Source of the DNA: Flavobacteriales bacterium
GTDB taxonomy: Bacteria; Bacteroidota; Bacteroidia; Flavobacteriales; BACL11
Assembly: GCA_018645865.1 (NCBI GenBank)
Contig: JABGVU010000079.1
Span: 1 to 38,597 of the forward strand
Direction: 5' to 3'
Length of the DNA: 38,597 nucleotides
The notes under the pieces are model-generated. The model was not told the origin of the DNA and did not search any database. It saw nothing but the letters and a program-made list of their open reading frames with translations. Within the stretch, counting starts at the first letter, position 1. Each line of letters starts with the position of its first letter. A program made the translations under genes and the position numbers. Positions 9,507 to 18,818 of this stretch are shown here, one piece after another.

Positions 9507-10046
9507 ATGAGAAAAACTATTTCATTATTAATCCTAGCTGTTATTATCAATTCATGTACAGTTGAAGTTTTAGTAGATGGTTGTACAGATGTTTATGCAG
9601 AAAACTATAATTCTAATGCAGATAATGATGACGGAAGTTGTTGGTATACCTGCGATGATCCTTATTCAATAAATTATAATCTTGTTTTAAACTCAAATTA
9701 TTGCGAATATGAAGCTGATGTAGTGTTTTATGAAGATGTAGCAGCAGCAGTATATTTTGATAATCTTGGTATAGATTGGTTAGATATATATGTTGGAAAT
9801 GACTATGTTGGCAGTCTTCAGGCTACTTTAGGCTTTACTTATGTGCCTGTTTGCTACCCTACTGATCCTGATGCTGTTCATTTTACACTTGCTTGGGAGA
9901 ACTCACAATCCAGTACATTTACATGGTCAGTAAGAGATGGTTTTGGGACAATACATTATAGTGGAACTGATCTTATTCTGGCAAATAACTGTCTGCCAAT
10001 GGAATTAACATTTAAGAAAATTCAGGATTACAAAGATTCTAAATAG
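9507..10046 (+). CDS. Secreted/lipoprotein with CTDxxAxNY...DDGSC motif and a degenerate second copy
   Basis: Signal peptide with Cys (INSCTVEV); GCTDVYAENYNSNADNDDGSCWYTCDDPYSINYNLVLNSNYCEYE. Confidence 0.7.
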   Translation: MRKTISLLILAVIINSCTVEVLVDGCTDVYAENYNSNADNDDGSCWYTCDDPYSINYNLVLNSNYCEYEADVVFYEDVAAAVYFDNLGIDWLDIYVGNDYVGSLQATLGFTYVPVCYPTDPDAVHFTLAWENSQSSTFTWSVRDGFGTIHYSGTDLILANNCLPMELTFKKIQDYKDSK

Positions 10047-11118
10047 ATTTTAGGATAAACTGAGCAGCATTCTTTGAAGCTCCTTTTTTATCTAGTAAAT
10101 CAGTTAATTTATGATAATTAGTTAAGATTTTCTCATTATCATTCAACAGTACATCTAATTCAATTTTTAACCTGTTTGCATTCAATTCATTCTGAATAAG
10201 TTCCTTTACTACCAACTTATCCATTAGGATATTTACTAAAGATAAATACTTGATTTTAATCAGGTTTCTTGCTAAAAAATAAGTAAGCCAATTAGTTTTG
10301 TAGCATACTACTTGTGGCACTTTAAACAATGCAGTCTCTAAAGTTGAAGTCCCAGAAGTAACTAAAGCAGCAGTAGCATTTGAAAGTAAAGCATATGTTT
10401 CATCAAACACTAATTTTATATTATTTTCTTTTATGAAAGACTGATAATATTGCTTGCTAAAATTATTTGTTGCTGCAATAACAAACTGATGATTCGGGTA
10501 ATAGTTAACTATCGTTAACATTACAGGAAGTATACCTTCTATTTCCTGCTTTCTACTGCCGGGTAATAAAGCAATGATTGGTCTTTCAGTACTGCAGGAA
10601 AAACTAAAGTTTCCTTTTCCTATTTCATCCAACAGAGGATTCCCAACATAAGTTACTTTCATTCCATATTTTTGATAGAATTCAACTTCAAAAGGAAAAA
10701 TCACTAATAGCTCATCAACATATTTTTTTATTTTAGTTACTCTGCTTTTATTCCATGCCCAAACTTTTGGAGAAATATAATAAAACACCTTTATCTCCTG
10801 CAGTTTTGCAAACTTTGCAATCTTTAAATTAAAACCAGGATAATCAACTAAAATAAGAGCGTCAGGTTTATATTTTAGAATATCTTTCTTACAATAATTT
10901 AAATTTTCCTTTATAGCCTCTAAATTTTTCAAGACATCCAAAAGCCCCATGAAAGCAGTTTCTTTTATGTGCTTAGCAAACTCCACTCCTTGTGCTAGCA
11001 AGCGTTCTCCTCCCCAAACTCTAAACTCTAATTCATTATTACATTTTTTAAGTTCCTCTACCAAATTAGAAGCATGTAAATCCCCAGAAGGTTCACCAGT
11101 AATAATGTAAAATTTCAT
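10039..11118 (-). CDS. lpxB: Lipid-A-disaccharide synthase
   Basis: MKFYIITGEPSGDLHASNLVEEL; YYISPKVWAWNKSRV; ALLPGSRKQEI; VTSGTSTLETAL. Confidence 0.95.
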   Translation of the reverse strand: MKFYIITGEPSGDLHASNLVEELKKCNNELEFRVWGGERLLAQGVEFAKHIKETAFMGLLDVLKNLEAIKENLNYCKKDILKYKPDALILVDYPGFNLKIAKFAKLQEIKVFYYISPKVWAWNKSRVTKIKKYVDELLVIFPFEVEFYQKYGMKVTYVGNPLLDEIGKGNFSFSCSTERPIIALLPGSRKQEIEGILPVMLTIVNYYPNHQFVIAATNNFSKQYYQSFIKENNIKLVFDETYALLSNATAALVTSGTSTLETALFKVPQVVCYKTNWLTYFLARNLIKIKYLSLVNILMDKLVVKELIQNELNANRLKIELDVLLNDNEKILTNYHKLTDLLDKKGASKNAAQFILKSI

Positions 11119-11399
11119 TAGAATAGAATTAAAATAAGTACTAAAAATGCATAAGCTATGGTAGCACCAAGTATCCCTCTAGCAACTTCATCTCGGAACA
11201 TTTTAATCTGCATGAAAAACAAAACTGTATTTGTTAAAAATACACTTAAACTAATGTGATGCGTCATAGTTCCCATTCTATTAATGGTGTCAATTGCTAT
11301 ATCGAATTCAACCTCCAGATAAAAACCTACATAAATAACGAATGCAGTAATTGGGGCAAAAACACCAATAGAAAAACCTTTAGCTACATCTCTATTCAT
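11118..11399 (-). CDS. Small predicted membrane protein (93 aa) between surE and lpxB
   Basis: Three predicted hydrophobic segments; overlaps/abuts surE and lpxB. Confidence 0.65.
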   Translation of the reverse strand: MNRDVAKGFSIGVFAPITAFVIYVGFYLEVEFDIAIDTINRMGTMTHHISLSVFLTNTVLFFMQIKMFRDEVARGILGATIAYAFLVLILILF

Positions 11400-12171
11400 A
11401 ATTAGAAAATATTCTACTTAAGGATGATATTGAAGAATAAGCTGTAATATCAAATTGAACTGGAACAATCGATACATAATGGTTTGCTAATGCCCACTCA
11501 TCAGTATCTGTTCCTTTATCATAATTAACAAATTTACCTGTAAGCCAATAATAAACTCTACCCTTTGGATCAATCCTTTTATCAAACTCCTCCTCCCAAT
11601 TTGCATTAGATTGCCTACATATTTTAATTCCTTTGATTACCTGATCTTCTTTTATTTTCGGAATATTAACATTCAAACAAACACCTTTATCCATACCTTG
11701 ATCTAATACTGATTGTGTTACTTTTCTTATGTATATTTCTGCTTCAGAAAAATCAGCATCATGAGTATAATCTAACAATGAAAAACCAATAGAGGGAATT
11801 CCCTCCAAAGCTCCCTCAACAGCTGCTGACATAGTGCCTGAATAAATAACATTGATTGATGAATTAGAACCATGATTAATACCTGAAACACATAAATCAG
11901 GTTTTCTTTCCAACAACTGATTAACTGCTAATTTCACACAATCAACAGGAGTACCACTACATGCATATTCTCTTTGAGATCCTTTATCAACTACTATCTT
12001 ATCACATCTTAAAGTCGAATCAATCGTAATTGCGTGTCCCATTCCTGACTGAGGCCCATCTGGAGCAACTACAACAACATCACCAAAATCGTTCATAATT
12101 CGAATTAAATTACGGATTCCTAAGGCTGATATACCATCATCATTGGTTACTAAAATTAACGGTCGTTTCAT
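11392..12171 (-). CDS. surE: 5'-nucleotidase SurE
   Basis: ILVTNDDGISALGIRNL, VVAPDGPQSGMGHAIT, VSGINHGSNSSINVIYSGTMSAAVEG. Confidence 0.95.
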   Translation of the reverse strand: MKRPLILVTNDDGISALGIRNLIRIMNDFGDVVVVAPDGPQSGMGHAITIDSTLRCDKIVVDKGSQREYACSGTPVDCVKLAVNQLLERKPDLCVSGINHGSNSSINVIYSGTMSAAVEGALEGIPSIGFSLLDYTHDADFSEAEIYIRKVTQSVLDQGMDKGVCLNVNIPKIKEDQVIKGIKICRQSNANWEEEFDKRIDPKGRVYYWLTGKFVNYDKGTDTDEWALANHYVSIVPVQFDITAYSSISSLSRIFSNYE

Positions 12172-12186
12172 TTGCTTAAGTTTTAC

Positions 12187-12213
12187 ACAACAAAATTACT
12201 ATATTATTGTTGT
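12187..12213. repeat. Inverted repeat ACAACAA-N13-TTGTTGT in the divergent surE / protease promoter region
   Basis: Direct reading; lies between outward-facing TAATTTTG boxes. Confidence 0.5.
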
Positions 12214-12234
12214 ATAATAAGGAGGAATTTTTCC

Positions 12235-12242
12235 TAATTTTG
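12235..12242 (+). promoter_or_regulatory. -7 element TAATTTTG for gene at 12263
   Basis: TAnnTTTG match; TTG about 22 nt upstream as candidate -33. Confidence 0.45.
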
Positions 12243-12262
12243 CGAAAAAATAAAATATAACT

Positions 12263-12937
12263 ATGATTTGGATAATAATGATTGCCTTTATGATTGCTGG
12301 AGGTATAGCGAACTCAAAACTTAAAAGTAAAATAAAGAAATACAGTAAGATTCCTACCCTTTCAGGAATGAGTGGTAAAGAAATAGCCGAGAGAATGTTG
12401 GCGGATAACAATATAAATGATGTAAAAGTCATATCGGTACCTGGTAAATTAACCGACCACTACAACCCAATGGATAAAACCGTAAACCTAAGCCCTGATG
12501 TTTACCAAGGAAGGCATGTGTCTGCTGCTGCAATTGCTGCACATGAATGTGGGCATGCCGTTCAACATGCTACAGCTTACCAATGGTTACAAATGAGATC
12601 ACAAATGGTTCCAATTGTAAGTTTTAGTAATAAAATGATGAGTACAGTTTTTATTATTGGATTAATCGGAGGAAGTTTTATTGGTCTTGGCTGGCAAAAT
12701 ATGTTAATGTTATTTATAATTTTACAAGCTATTGTAACTGTATTTACATTAATCACTTTACCTGTAGAATTTGATGCAAGCAGAAGAGCTTTGGTATGGC
12801 TAAAATCATCAGGTATAACAAGTGAGCAAGAATTAACTTATGCAAATGACGCTTTAAAATGGGCCGCTAGCACCTATGTAGTTGCAGCATTAGCAGCAGT
12901 CACCTATTTACTTTATTATATCGCGCTTAGAGATTAA
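12263..12937 (+). CDS. YugP-like membrane zinc metallopeptidase
   Basis: AAHECGHAVQHA (HExxH-type motif HECGH), hydrophobic segments, FDASRRAL. Confidence 0.9.
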   Translation: MIWIIMIAFMIAGGIANSKLKSKIKKYSKIPTLSGMSGKEIAERMLADNNINDVKVISVPGKLTDHYNPMDKTVNLSPDVYQGRHVSAAAIAAHECGHAVQHATAYQWLQMRSQMVPIVSFSNKMMSTVFIIGLIGGSFIGLGWQNMLMLFIILQAIVTVFTLITLPVEFDASRRALVWLKSSGITSEQELTYANDALKWAASTYVVAALAAVTYLLYYIALRD

Positions 12938-12953
12938 ACAATACCAAAAAAAT

Positions 12954-12990
12954 AAAAAAAGCCCTAACAAAATGTTAGGGCTTTTCTTTT
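12954..12990. terminator. Bidirectional terminator hairpin between convergent genes
   Basis: A-tract + GCCCTAACA aaa TGTTAGGGC + T-rich tract, perfect 9-bp stem. Confidence 0.85.
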
Positions 12991-13004
12991 TATAAGAAAA
13001 AAAC

Positions 13005-13229
13005 TTATTTCTTTTTAACAAATGGTAAACCTGTTCTGCTATTTTCTTTAACCATTTTACCGTCAGGTAAAGCGTCTAAACAAGTTACTGGATTTCCTTT
13101 TTTAGAAACAGTTAACTCTTCCTTAGCAAAGAAATATATAGTTTGTACATTTCCTGTTGATTTTAAAGTAACTTCTTGCTTGTGTAAATAGTAAGTTGTA
13201 CCTCTTTCGTTTGTGTGCTTATAAGCCAT
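13005..13229 (-). CDS. Small conserved protein (MAYKHTNERGTTYYLHKQEV...RTGLPFVKKK)
   Basis: ATG at 13229 gives 74 aa; TTYYLHKQEVTLK...IYFFAKE...ALPDG...RTGLP pattern seen in small conserved uncharacterised proteins. Confidence 0.7.
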   Translation of the reverse strand: MAYKHTNERGTTYYLHKQEVTLKSTGNVQTIYFFAKEELTVSKKGNPVTCLDALPDGKMVKENSRTGLPFVKKK

Positions 13230-13648
13230 ATTATTTTTTTTGGTTAATAAAATTTTATTGGCACTAATATAGGAAAAAATATGATGCAATTTAAATTTTA
13301 CTAGATAAGTTTAATATTTATTGTTAATAACTACAAAAATTAAAAATAAATCAACTTTTTAAAATAACTTTATAAAACCAAATACTAATAAAAATAATGA
13401 AATACGTAAAAACCTATATATCAATGTGTTACAATGAAGCTGTCGTATTATAAAATAAAATATTCTGTGCTAGTAAGAAAGGTTTATACACTAGATAAGA
13501 CCGTTAATAACTTACACTACAAACTTATGAATTTAGTCTATTTTAAAAAGCAATTCTAATCAATCAAACAATATTTAATTCTTTTAAAATGCGTTTTATT
13601 GATGATTCAATCTGGAAATCACTATTTTTACCCATCTAAAAATTTAAC

Positions 13649-14083
13649 ATGAGAAAATTAATTCTAATGCTTATCTCAGTAATAAACATTTATTCATCAA
13701 GTGCACAAAAATATACCGATCAATACATTAAAGATGCTAGTAAAGTTGCTAAAAGTTGGTTGAGTGATATTAATAATAAGAAATATGATAATGCTTATTA
13801 TTTACTTTCAAAAGAGGTCAAAGCAATAACTAAACAAGATAACTGGATAGGATTTGTTAATTCCGAAATGAATGAATTTGGAGATTTAAAGAGTCGTGAA
13901 GTAACTCAAATATTTTTCCAAAGCAAAATAGAAGGAATGGAGGATGGATTTTATGTAGTGATAGATTATGATGTTAATTACGAATTAACAGAAGATCATA
14001 CTGAAAAAATGATACTAAAACAAAATGATAACAGTAAGTGGGAAATATTAGTATTTAGCTATGACTTCAAAAGTGGAGAGTAA
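13649..14083 (+). CDS. Secreted DUF4019-like protein
   Basis: Signal peptide; AKSWLSDINNKKYDNAYYLLSKEVK...WIGFVNSEMNEFGDLKSREV. Confidence 0.65.
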   Translation: MRKLILMLISVINIYSSSAQKYTDQYIKDASKVAKSWLSDINNKKYDNAYYLLSKEVKAITKQDNWIGFVNSEMNEFGDLKSREVTQIFFQSKIEGMEDGFYVVIDYDVNYELTEDHTEKMILKQNDNSKWEILVFSYDFKSGE

Positions 14084-14084
14084 T

Positions 14085-14312
14085 TTACAAACTATTTTTT
14101 GTAACCCAATATCTATATCCAAAAATTAATTTTTTATAGCCTTTAAGTTTAGATAAATCTTTTCTAATTAAAGATGGAAAGATTACTTTATTAATAATTG
14201 CTAATCCTTTAAAAATATACTTTTTCCGAAACAGCATTAACAGTAAAATTATTAATAGAATCAATAAAATAGTTATTATGCCATTACCAAGTCCTGTACT
14301 AAGTATTATCAT
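14085..14312 (-). CDS. Small predicted membrane protein (75 aa), last gene of surface operon
   Basis: One long hydrophobic N-terminal segment, basic C-terminus; start overlaps upstream gene stop by 4 nt. Confidence 0.5.
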   Translation of the reverse strand: MIILSTGLGNGIITILLILLIILLLMLFRKKYIFKGLAIINKVIFPSLIRKDLSKLKGYKKLIFGYRYWVTKNSL

Positions 14313-17300
14313 CTTATTAAAGTTATATGACCAACAATAACTTCAGTTAAACTAGCCTTAGTTTGTTTATATTCAATTACAAAAGGATATACTCCTTGGA
14401 TTGATAAATTTCCATCAAGCATAACCCCATTCCAACTGCCCATTTTATAATACGGATCCGTATTTTCAAAATTATTACAGATATTACCATCCTGTGAGGG
14501 AGTGGTGAGTAAAATTTCATTCGATTCAAAAATTATTTCACTACCCCATCTTTTATGAATTTTAATATTAAAAGAATAAAAACTCCCCAATCCTTTTGCA
14601 TAGAATTCATCATTACAATAATCGCCATTTGGCGTAAAACTATTTGGTGTAAATATTTTATTATCAGCATTAATACACACTTCAATTGCAAAGGAATCTA
14701 TACACCCTCCAGTATTAGCTAATATTAATTCAACAGAAAACAAACCCGTATCAGCATATACATGTATGGGGTTTTCTGCAAACACATAAGGAGTTTTTGA
14801 ATTATCTCCAAAATTCCAAAAAGAAGCTTGACTCAACTCAATAGGATTAACAATACTATTATCTAAAAATTGAAATTCGGCATCAATTAAAGAAATACAT
14901 TCTGTTTTGTTAGCAAAAAACAAAGCATCAATTTCATCATAACCAGGAATGCTAATGGTATCAGACAATTCACAGTTGGTAGAAACATCAGTAACAACAA
15001 CTTCATATCTATTATTTACAAAATCAATAATGCTATCTGTAAGGCTAACCGGGTTAGTGTTCCATAAGTAGGTGTAATTTGCAGTCGGCATGACATTCAC
15101 TTTTGCAAAACCTAGCTCACCATAACAAAGTTTAGTTGAAGTAGAAAAACTAGCTAAAAAGTTCGGAAATACAAATAGAGGAATGCTATCAACAACATCA
15201 TCAGAACAGCCATCAGAAACTGAAACTATATAAAGTGTGCTAATTGAAGGGTTCACTAAATGATTAAAACTATTACTTAAACCGTTATCCCAACTAAAAT
15301 TATAATCTCCAATTCCTCCACTAGCATTTACGCCTATATTAATATAATCTCCATTACAAATAGTATCTTCTGAACTATAAACATCAGCCAATAATTCACC
15401 ACTTATTAAAACAACAAAATCAATAGTTTCAGTACAAATTCCACTTCCGTATGAATAAGTAATTGTATGATACCCTTCTCCTGCCTGTAAAGGGTTAAAG
15501 TAGGATCCATTAATTCCATTTCCTGAAAGCACACCCCCTGTTGGTGCTGTATTTACAAAAATATTGGTATCCTTAAAACAATAAGTTAAATTAAGCCCAG
15601 AAAGATTTAATTGCGGTAAATCATAAATCGTAATACTAAAAGTATCTACACAACCATTAGGAGCTGTATAAGCAACATAGTGCTGACCTAAACTTAATTG
15701 ACTTGGAGCATACAAACCCTGATTATTATCAACAATAGCATTACCTACCCAATAACCGCCACTAGGATTTGCATTTAAAATTACATCAGGAGAAGATTGA
15801 CAAATTAGGGTGTCAATTAATACCGATTGAGAAGCAACTTTTACAATTAAATTATCTGAACAATTATTAGCTGTAAAAGTTAAAGTATGAATTCCTGTCC
15901 CAGAAATTTGTGGGCTAAATTCTCCTGGTAAATTAGTGTTAATTATCCCATTTCCAGCCCAAATTCCATTAGCTGGGGTTCTAGGTACTGTTGCTAAATC
16001 CAATTGCTGAACTCCCTCATTCATACAAAGGAATAAAGTGTCAATCTGAATATCAGTATCCACAACTAAAACCTCTGCAGTATCGGTACACCCACCAAAA
16101 GTATAAGTTACTATATCATTTCCGATTCCTAAAGAAGGATCAAAAGTACCCATAGTTTGGTTCGTAATATGTGTACCATTCCATGCTCCAACTAATGGAC
16201 TACCAGTCAAATTAAAAGGTGCCTCAGAAGGGCAAACTACTAAATCAGAACCTGCATTAATCTCATTCACTAAAATATCAACATAATCATCACACCCCTG
16301 TATAGAATATATTAAATTATGTAATCCACTATTAGCTACATCTGTCAGGAAGAACCCATCAACCGTTACTGGCCCTCCTAAAATTGATAACTTATCTATT
16401 GCAACATCCGATTGCCATGTGCCTGTAATTACTCTTAATCTTAATTTTACTTCAGTAGCATTAAAAGCTGATAAGTCAATTACTGCTTCTTGCCAAAGGC
16501 TACCTAAATCACCTGCTTGATACCAATGATTCCATGTCCAAGTGGAACCATTATCAATTGAAACATCAACAGCAAAACTACCTTGTCCTGCTCCTTGTTT
16601 ATGAAACCAAAAATGTAAAATAGGATTGTCGTAAGCCGATAAATTCAAACAAGGACTAATAATTGCAGCTTCTTTTGAATTGTTATTTGGACTAGATGCT
16701 TCTGTATAAATATAATTATAGCCTTCAAAAGCTGATGATGGACCTGTACCTCCTGAAGGAGTGGTTCCACTACTAACCACCCAATCAAAATCATTTGCAG
16801 GGTCTTGTGTCCAATTACTCAATCCTAATTCAAAACCATCCTGAAATGGAAATTGTAAAACAGTGTTTAGACATAAACTTGGCTGTTGAGGGTTATCTGG
16901 AAATACTGACCATACCCCATTAACAGGTGTAAAAGAAAGTCCGTAATTTCCTGAGTTCTGACAAAGTGTATCATCTATCTGAGTAGTAACCCCAGCAACT
17001 GTTATCAATAAGGTATCTGAACAACCATTCGGAAGCGTATAAATTGCTGTAATTACTGAAGGTCCGTTTCCTGTTGTAATATTACCATTTGCTTGAACGC
17101 AATTACAAGTTGAGCTCCAAGTTCCTCCTGGAGTAGTTGAAGATGTTGTAATATTAAAATTAGTGTTGAAACAAGCTGAAATATTTGGCCCTGCATTTAC
17201 GCCTAAGACTGTGACATCCAAATCATCAGAACAACCACCAATTCCATACGTAACTGTATAGGTTCCTGCTACCAATGCATTTGGGTTAAATGTTCCATTG

Positions 17301-18382
17301 TTTCCACTTGTAATTCCTGTTCCCCACCACCATCCACCAGCAGGATTAGCTGTTACATTAATTGAAGGAGCAGTTTGACAAATACTAATAGGTACTTGAG
17401 TTATAGGAGGATTTAAGACCACAATAGTTATGGTGTCACTTTGTGGAGCTGCCATACTAGCATCACTTACTGTAACAATATAGCTAGTTGTTACTAAAGG
17501 ACAAACTGTCCATACACCAGGACTATTGTTCCAAGCAGGATTCCAACTATAAGAATAAGAAGTGACATCTCCACCATTTACAGTTGCATATAATTCAGCA
17601 CATTCTCCTACACAAATAGTATCATTATTTGCCGTTAACTCTACCTCTAAAGGGCAATCATTTATTATGAACTGGAAGGTTGATGTTAAATCCCAAATAC
17701 TATCACAAGCATCCTGAAAATAAGACTGAAAAGAAAGAGTATAAATACCACTTTCATTTAAGCCAGGAAAAAGAGAAAGCTGAACCTGATTAGTAGAGTC
17801 GTTTATACAATTTAAAGCTATCGCATTTACCGTTTGATTTAATTGTCCCCCAACAAAAACTTGAGCTGTCCCAACTGAATCGCAATGAATATTTTGATCC
17901 AGTTCAATAATTAAAGTATTTAAGCTACAACTTACAGCAGTAGGCAAACTAATTACAGGAGGTTGTGGTATAGAAATTTGAGATTCCCAACTCAATTCAA
18001 ATCCTTCAGCAGCAACATTAACATCCGAAATAAAATCGATAGTAATGCAGCCAGAGGAGGTGATCTGAGGAGGTAAATTTACACCAGAATATGGCCCTCC
18101 CAATATTGGAAAGGTATTGTTTGGACCATCATAAATTATTACATAATCATTCTGTGGTTCCGTTTCAAAAAAAGAAAAATTAATTGCAATAGAAATAGCT
18201 CCTCCAGGACAAATAGTAAAGGAAAAACTCTCATTATGCGTATACCATCCTGGGTTATTCGTATTGGCTTCACTATCGGTTAATGTCCCCTCACAATCAA
18301 ATACAGTTTGGTTGGACATGGTATACTGTGCGAGAATACCATTTCCAAAACACATAAAAACCAAAATAAAAAAATATTTCAT
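14309..18382 (-). CDS. Giant secreted protein: CUB-like N-terminus, MAM-like and PKD-like segments, T9SS type-B / gliding-motility-associated C-terminal domain
   Basis: Signal peptide; CUB-like FSFTICPGGAISIAINFSFFETEPQNDYVIIYDGPN; PKD-like FWNFGDNSKTPYVFAENPIHVYADTGLFSVEL; C-term KIFTPNSFTPNGDYCNDEFYAKGLGSFYSFNIKIHKRWGSEIIFES...GVYPFVIEYK. Confidence 0.88.
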   Translation of the reverse strand: MKYFFILVFMCFGNGILAQYTMSNQTVFDCEGTLTDSEANTNNPGWYTHNESFSFTICPGGAISIAINFSFFETEPQNDYVIIYDGPNNTFPILGGPYSGVNLPPQITSSGCITIDFISDVNVAAEGFELSWESQISIPQPPVISLPTAVSCSLNTLIIELDQNIHCDSVGTAQVFVGGQLNQTVNAIALNCINDSTNQVQLSLFPGLNESGIYTLSFQSYFQDACDSIWDLTSTFQFIINDCPLEVELTANNDTICVGECAELYATVNGGDVTSYSYSWNPAWNNSPGVWTVCPLVTTSYIVTVSDASMAAPQSDTITIVVLNPPITQVPISICQTAPSINVTANPAGGWWWGTGITSGNNGTFNPNALVAGTYTVTYGIGGCSDDLDVTVLGVNAGPNISACFNTNFNITTSSTTPGGTWSSTCNCVQANGNITTGNGPSVITAIYTLPNGCSDTLLITVAGVTTQIDDTLCQNSGNYGLSFTPVNGVWSVFPDNPQQPSLCLNTVLQFPFQDGFELGLSNWTQDPANDFDWVVSSGTTPSGGTGPSSAFEGYNYIYTEASSPNNNSKEAAIISPCLNLSAYDNPILHFWFHKQGAGQGSFAVDVSIDNGSTWTWNHWYQAGDLGSLWQEAVIDLSAFNATEVKLRLRVITGTWQSDVAIDKLSILGGPVTVDGFFLTDVANSGLHNLIYSIQGCDDYVDILVNEINAGSDLVVCPSEAPFNLTGSPLVGAWNGTHITNQTMGTFDPSLGIGNDIVTYTFGGCTDTAEVLVVDTDIQIDTLFLCMNEGVQQLDLATVPRTPANGIWAGNGIINTNLPGEFSPQISGTGIHTLTFTANNCSDNLIVKVASQSVLIDTLICQSSPDVILNANPSGGYWVGNAIVDNNQGLYAPSQLSLGQHYVAYTAPNGCVDTFSITIYDLPQLNLSGLNLTYCFKDTNIFVNTAPTGGVLSGNGINGSYFNPLQAGEGYHTITYSYGSGICTETIDFVVLISGELLADVYSSEDTICNGDYINIGVNASGGIGDYNFSWDNGLSNSFNHLVNPSISTLYIVSVSDGCSDDVVDSIPLFVFPNFLASFSTSTKLCYGELGFAKVNVMPTANYTYLWNTNPVSLTDSIIDFVNNRYEVVVTDVSTNCELSDTISIPGYDEIDALFFANKTECISLIDAEFQFLDNSIVNPIELSQASFWNFGDNSKTPYVFAENPIHVYADTGLFSVELILANTGGCIDSFAIEVCINADNKIFTPNSFTPNGDYCNDEFYAKGLGSFYSFNIKIHKRWGSEIIFESNEILLTTPSQDGNICNNFENTDPYYKMGSWNGVMLDGNLSIQGVYPFVIEYKQTKASLTEVIVGHITLIR

Positions 18383-18816
18383 TATTTATTTACTGTAATT
18401 AAATCAGTAGTAACTTTATTGCTCCAATTCTTATTTTTATCCTGAATACGAATAGTAAAAGTTAATGTTTCTGTATTTCCATTACCAAATATAAATGGAG
18501 CATCAACCTCAATAAGTATTTCACCTGTTATTGAAACTTCACTCTGAGGAGGATTTAATGGAAATAAATGATAATAATCAGAATTAGAAAGTCGGCTATC
18601 CTTTATTTCTAATGATAAATAGTCAGGGTCAGAAAAACCCACAAAACCCTGAGGATGACTATAAGAAATTCTTACATTAATATTTTCTTCGAACTCAATA
18701 ATTTCAGAAGGATTCATTTCAATCAAACTAATTGAAAACTCATTTTCAACTTCCGTTTTTTTACAATTTGAAAAAATTATTGATACAGCTAGTAATATGC
18801 AAGTTATCCCTTTCAT
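18382..18816 (-). CDS. Small lipoprotein (Ig-like?) of the surface operon
   Basis: Lipobox SIIFSNCKKTEVEN; TAATG overlap with next gene. Confidence 0.65.
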   Translation of the reverse strand: MKGITCILLAVSIIFSNCKKTEVENEFSISLIEMNPSEIIEFEENINVRISYSHPQGFVGFSDPDYLSLEIKDSRLSNSDYYHLFPLNPPQSEVSITGEILIEVDAPFIFGNGNTETLTFTIRIQDKNKNWSNKVTTDLITVNK

Positions 18817-18818
18817 TA

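Noticed and set aside
12199-12432. 77-aa minus-strand ORF across the surE/protease intergenic region
   Set aside because: Overlaps the start of the well-supported YugP-like protease and the promoter region; Ile-rich translation
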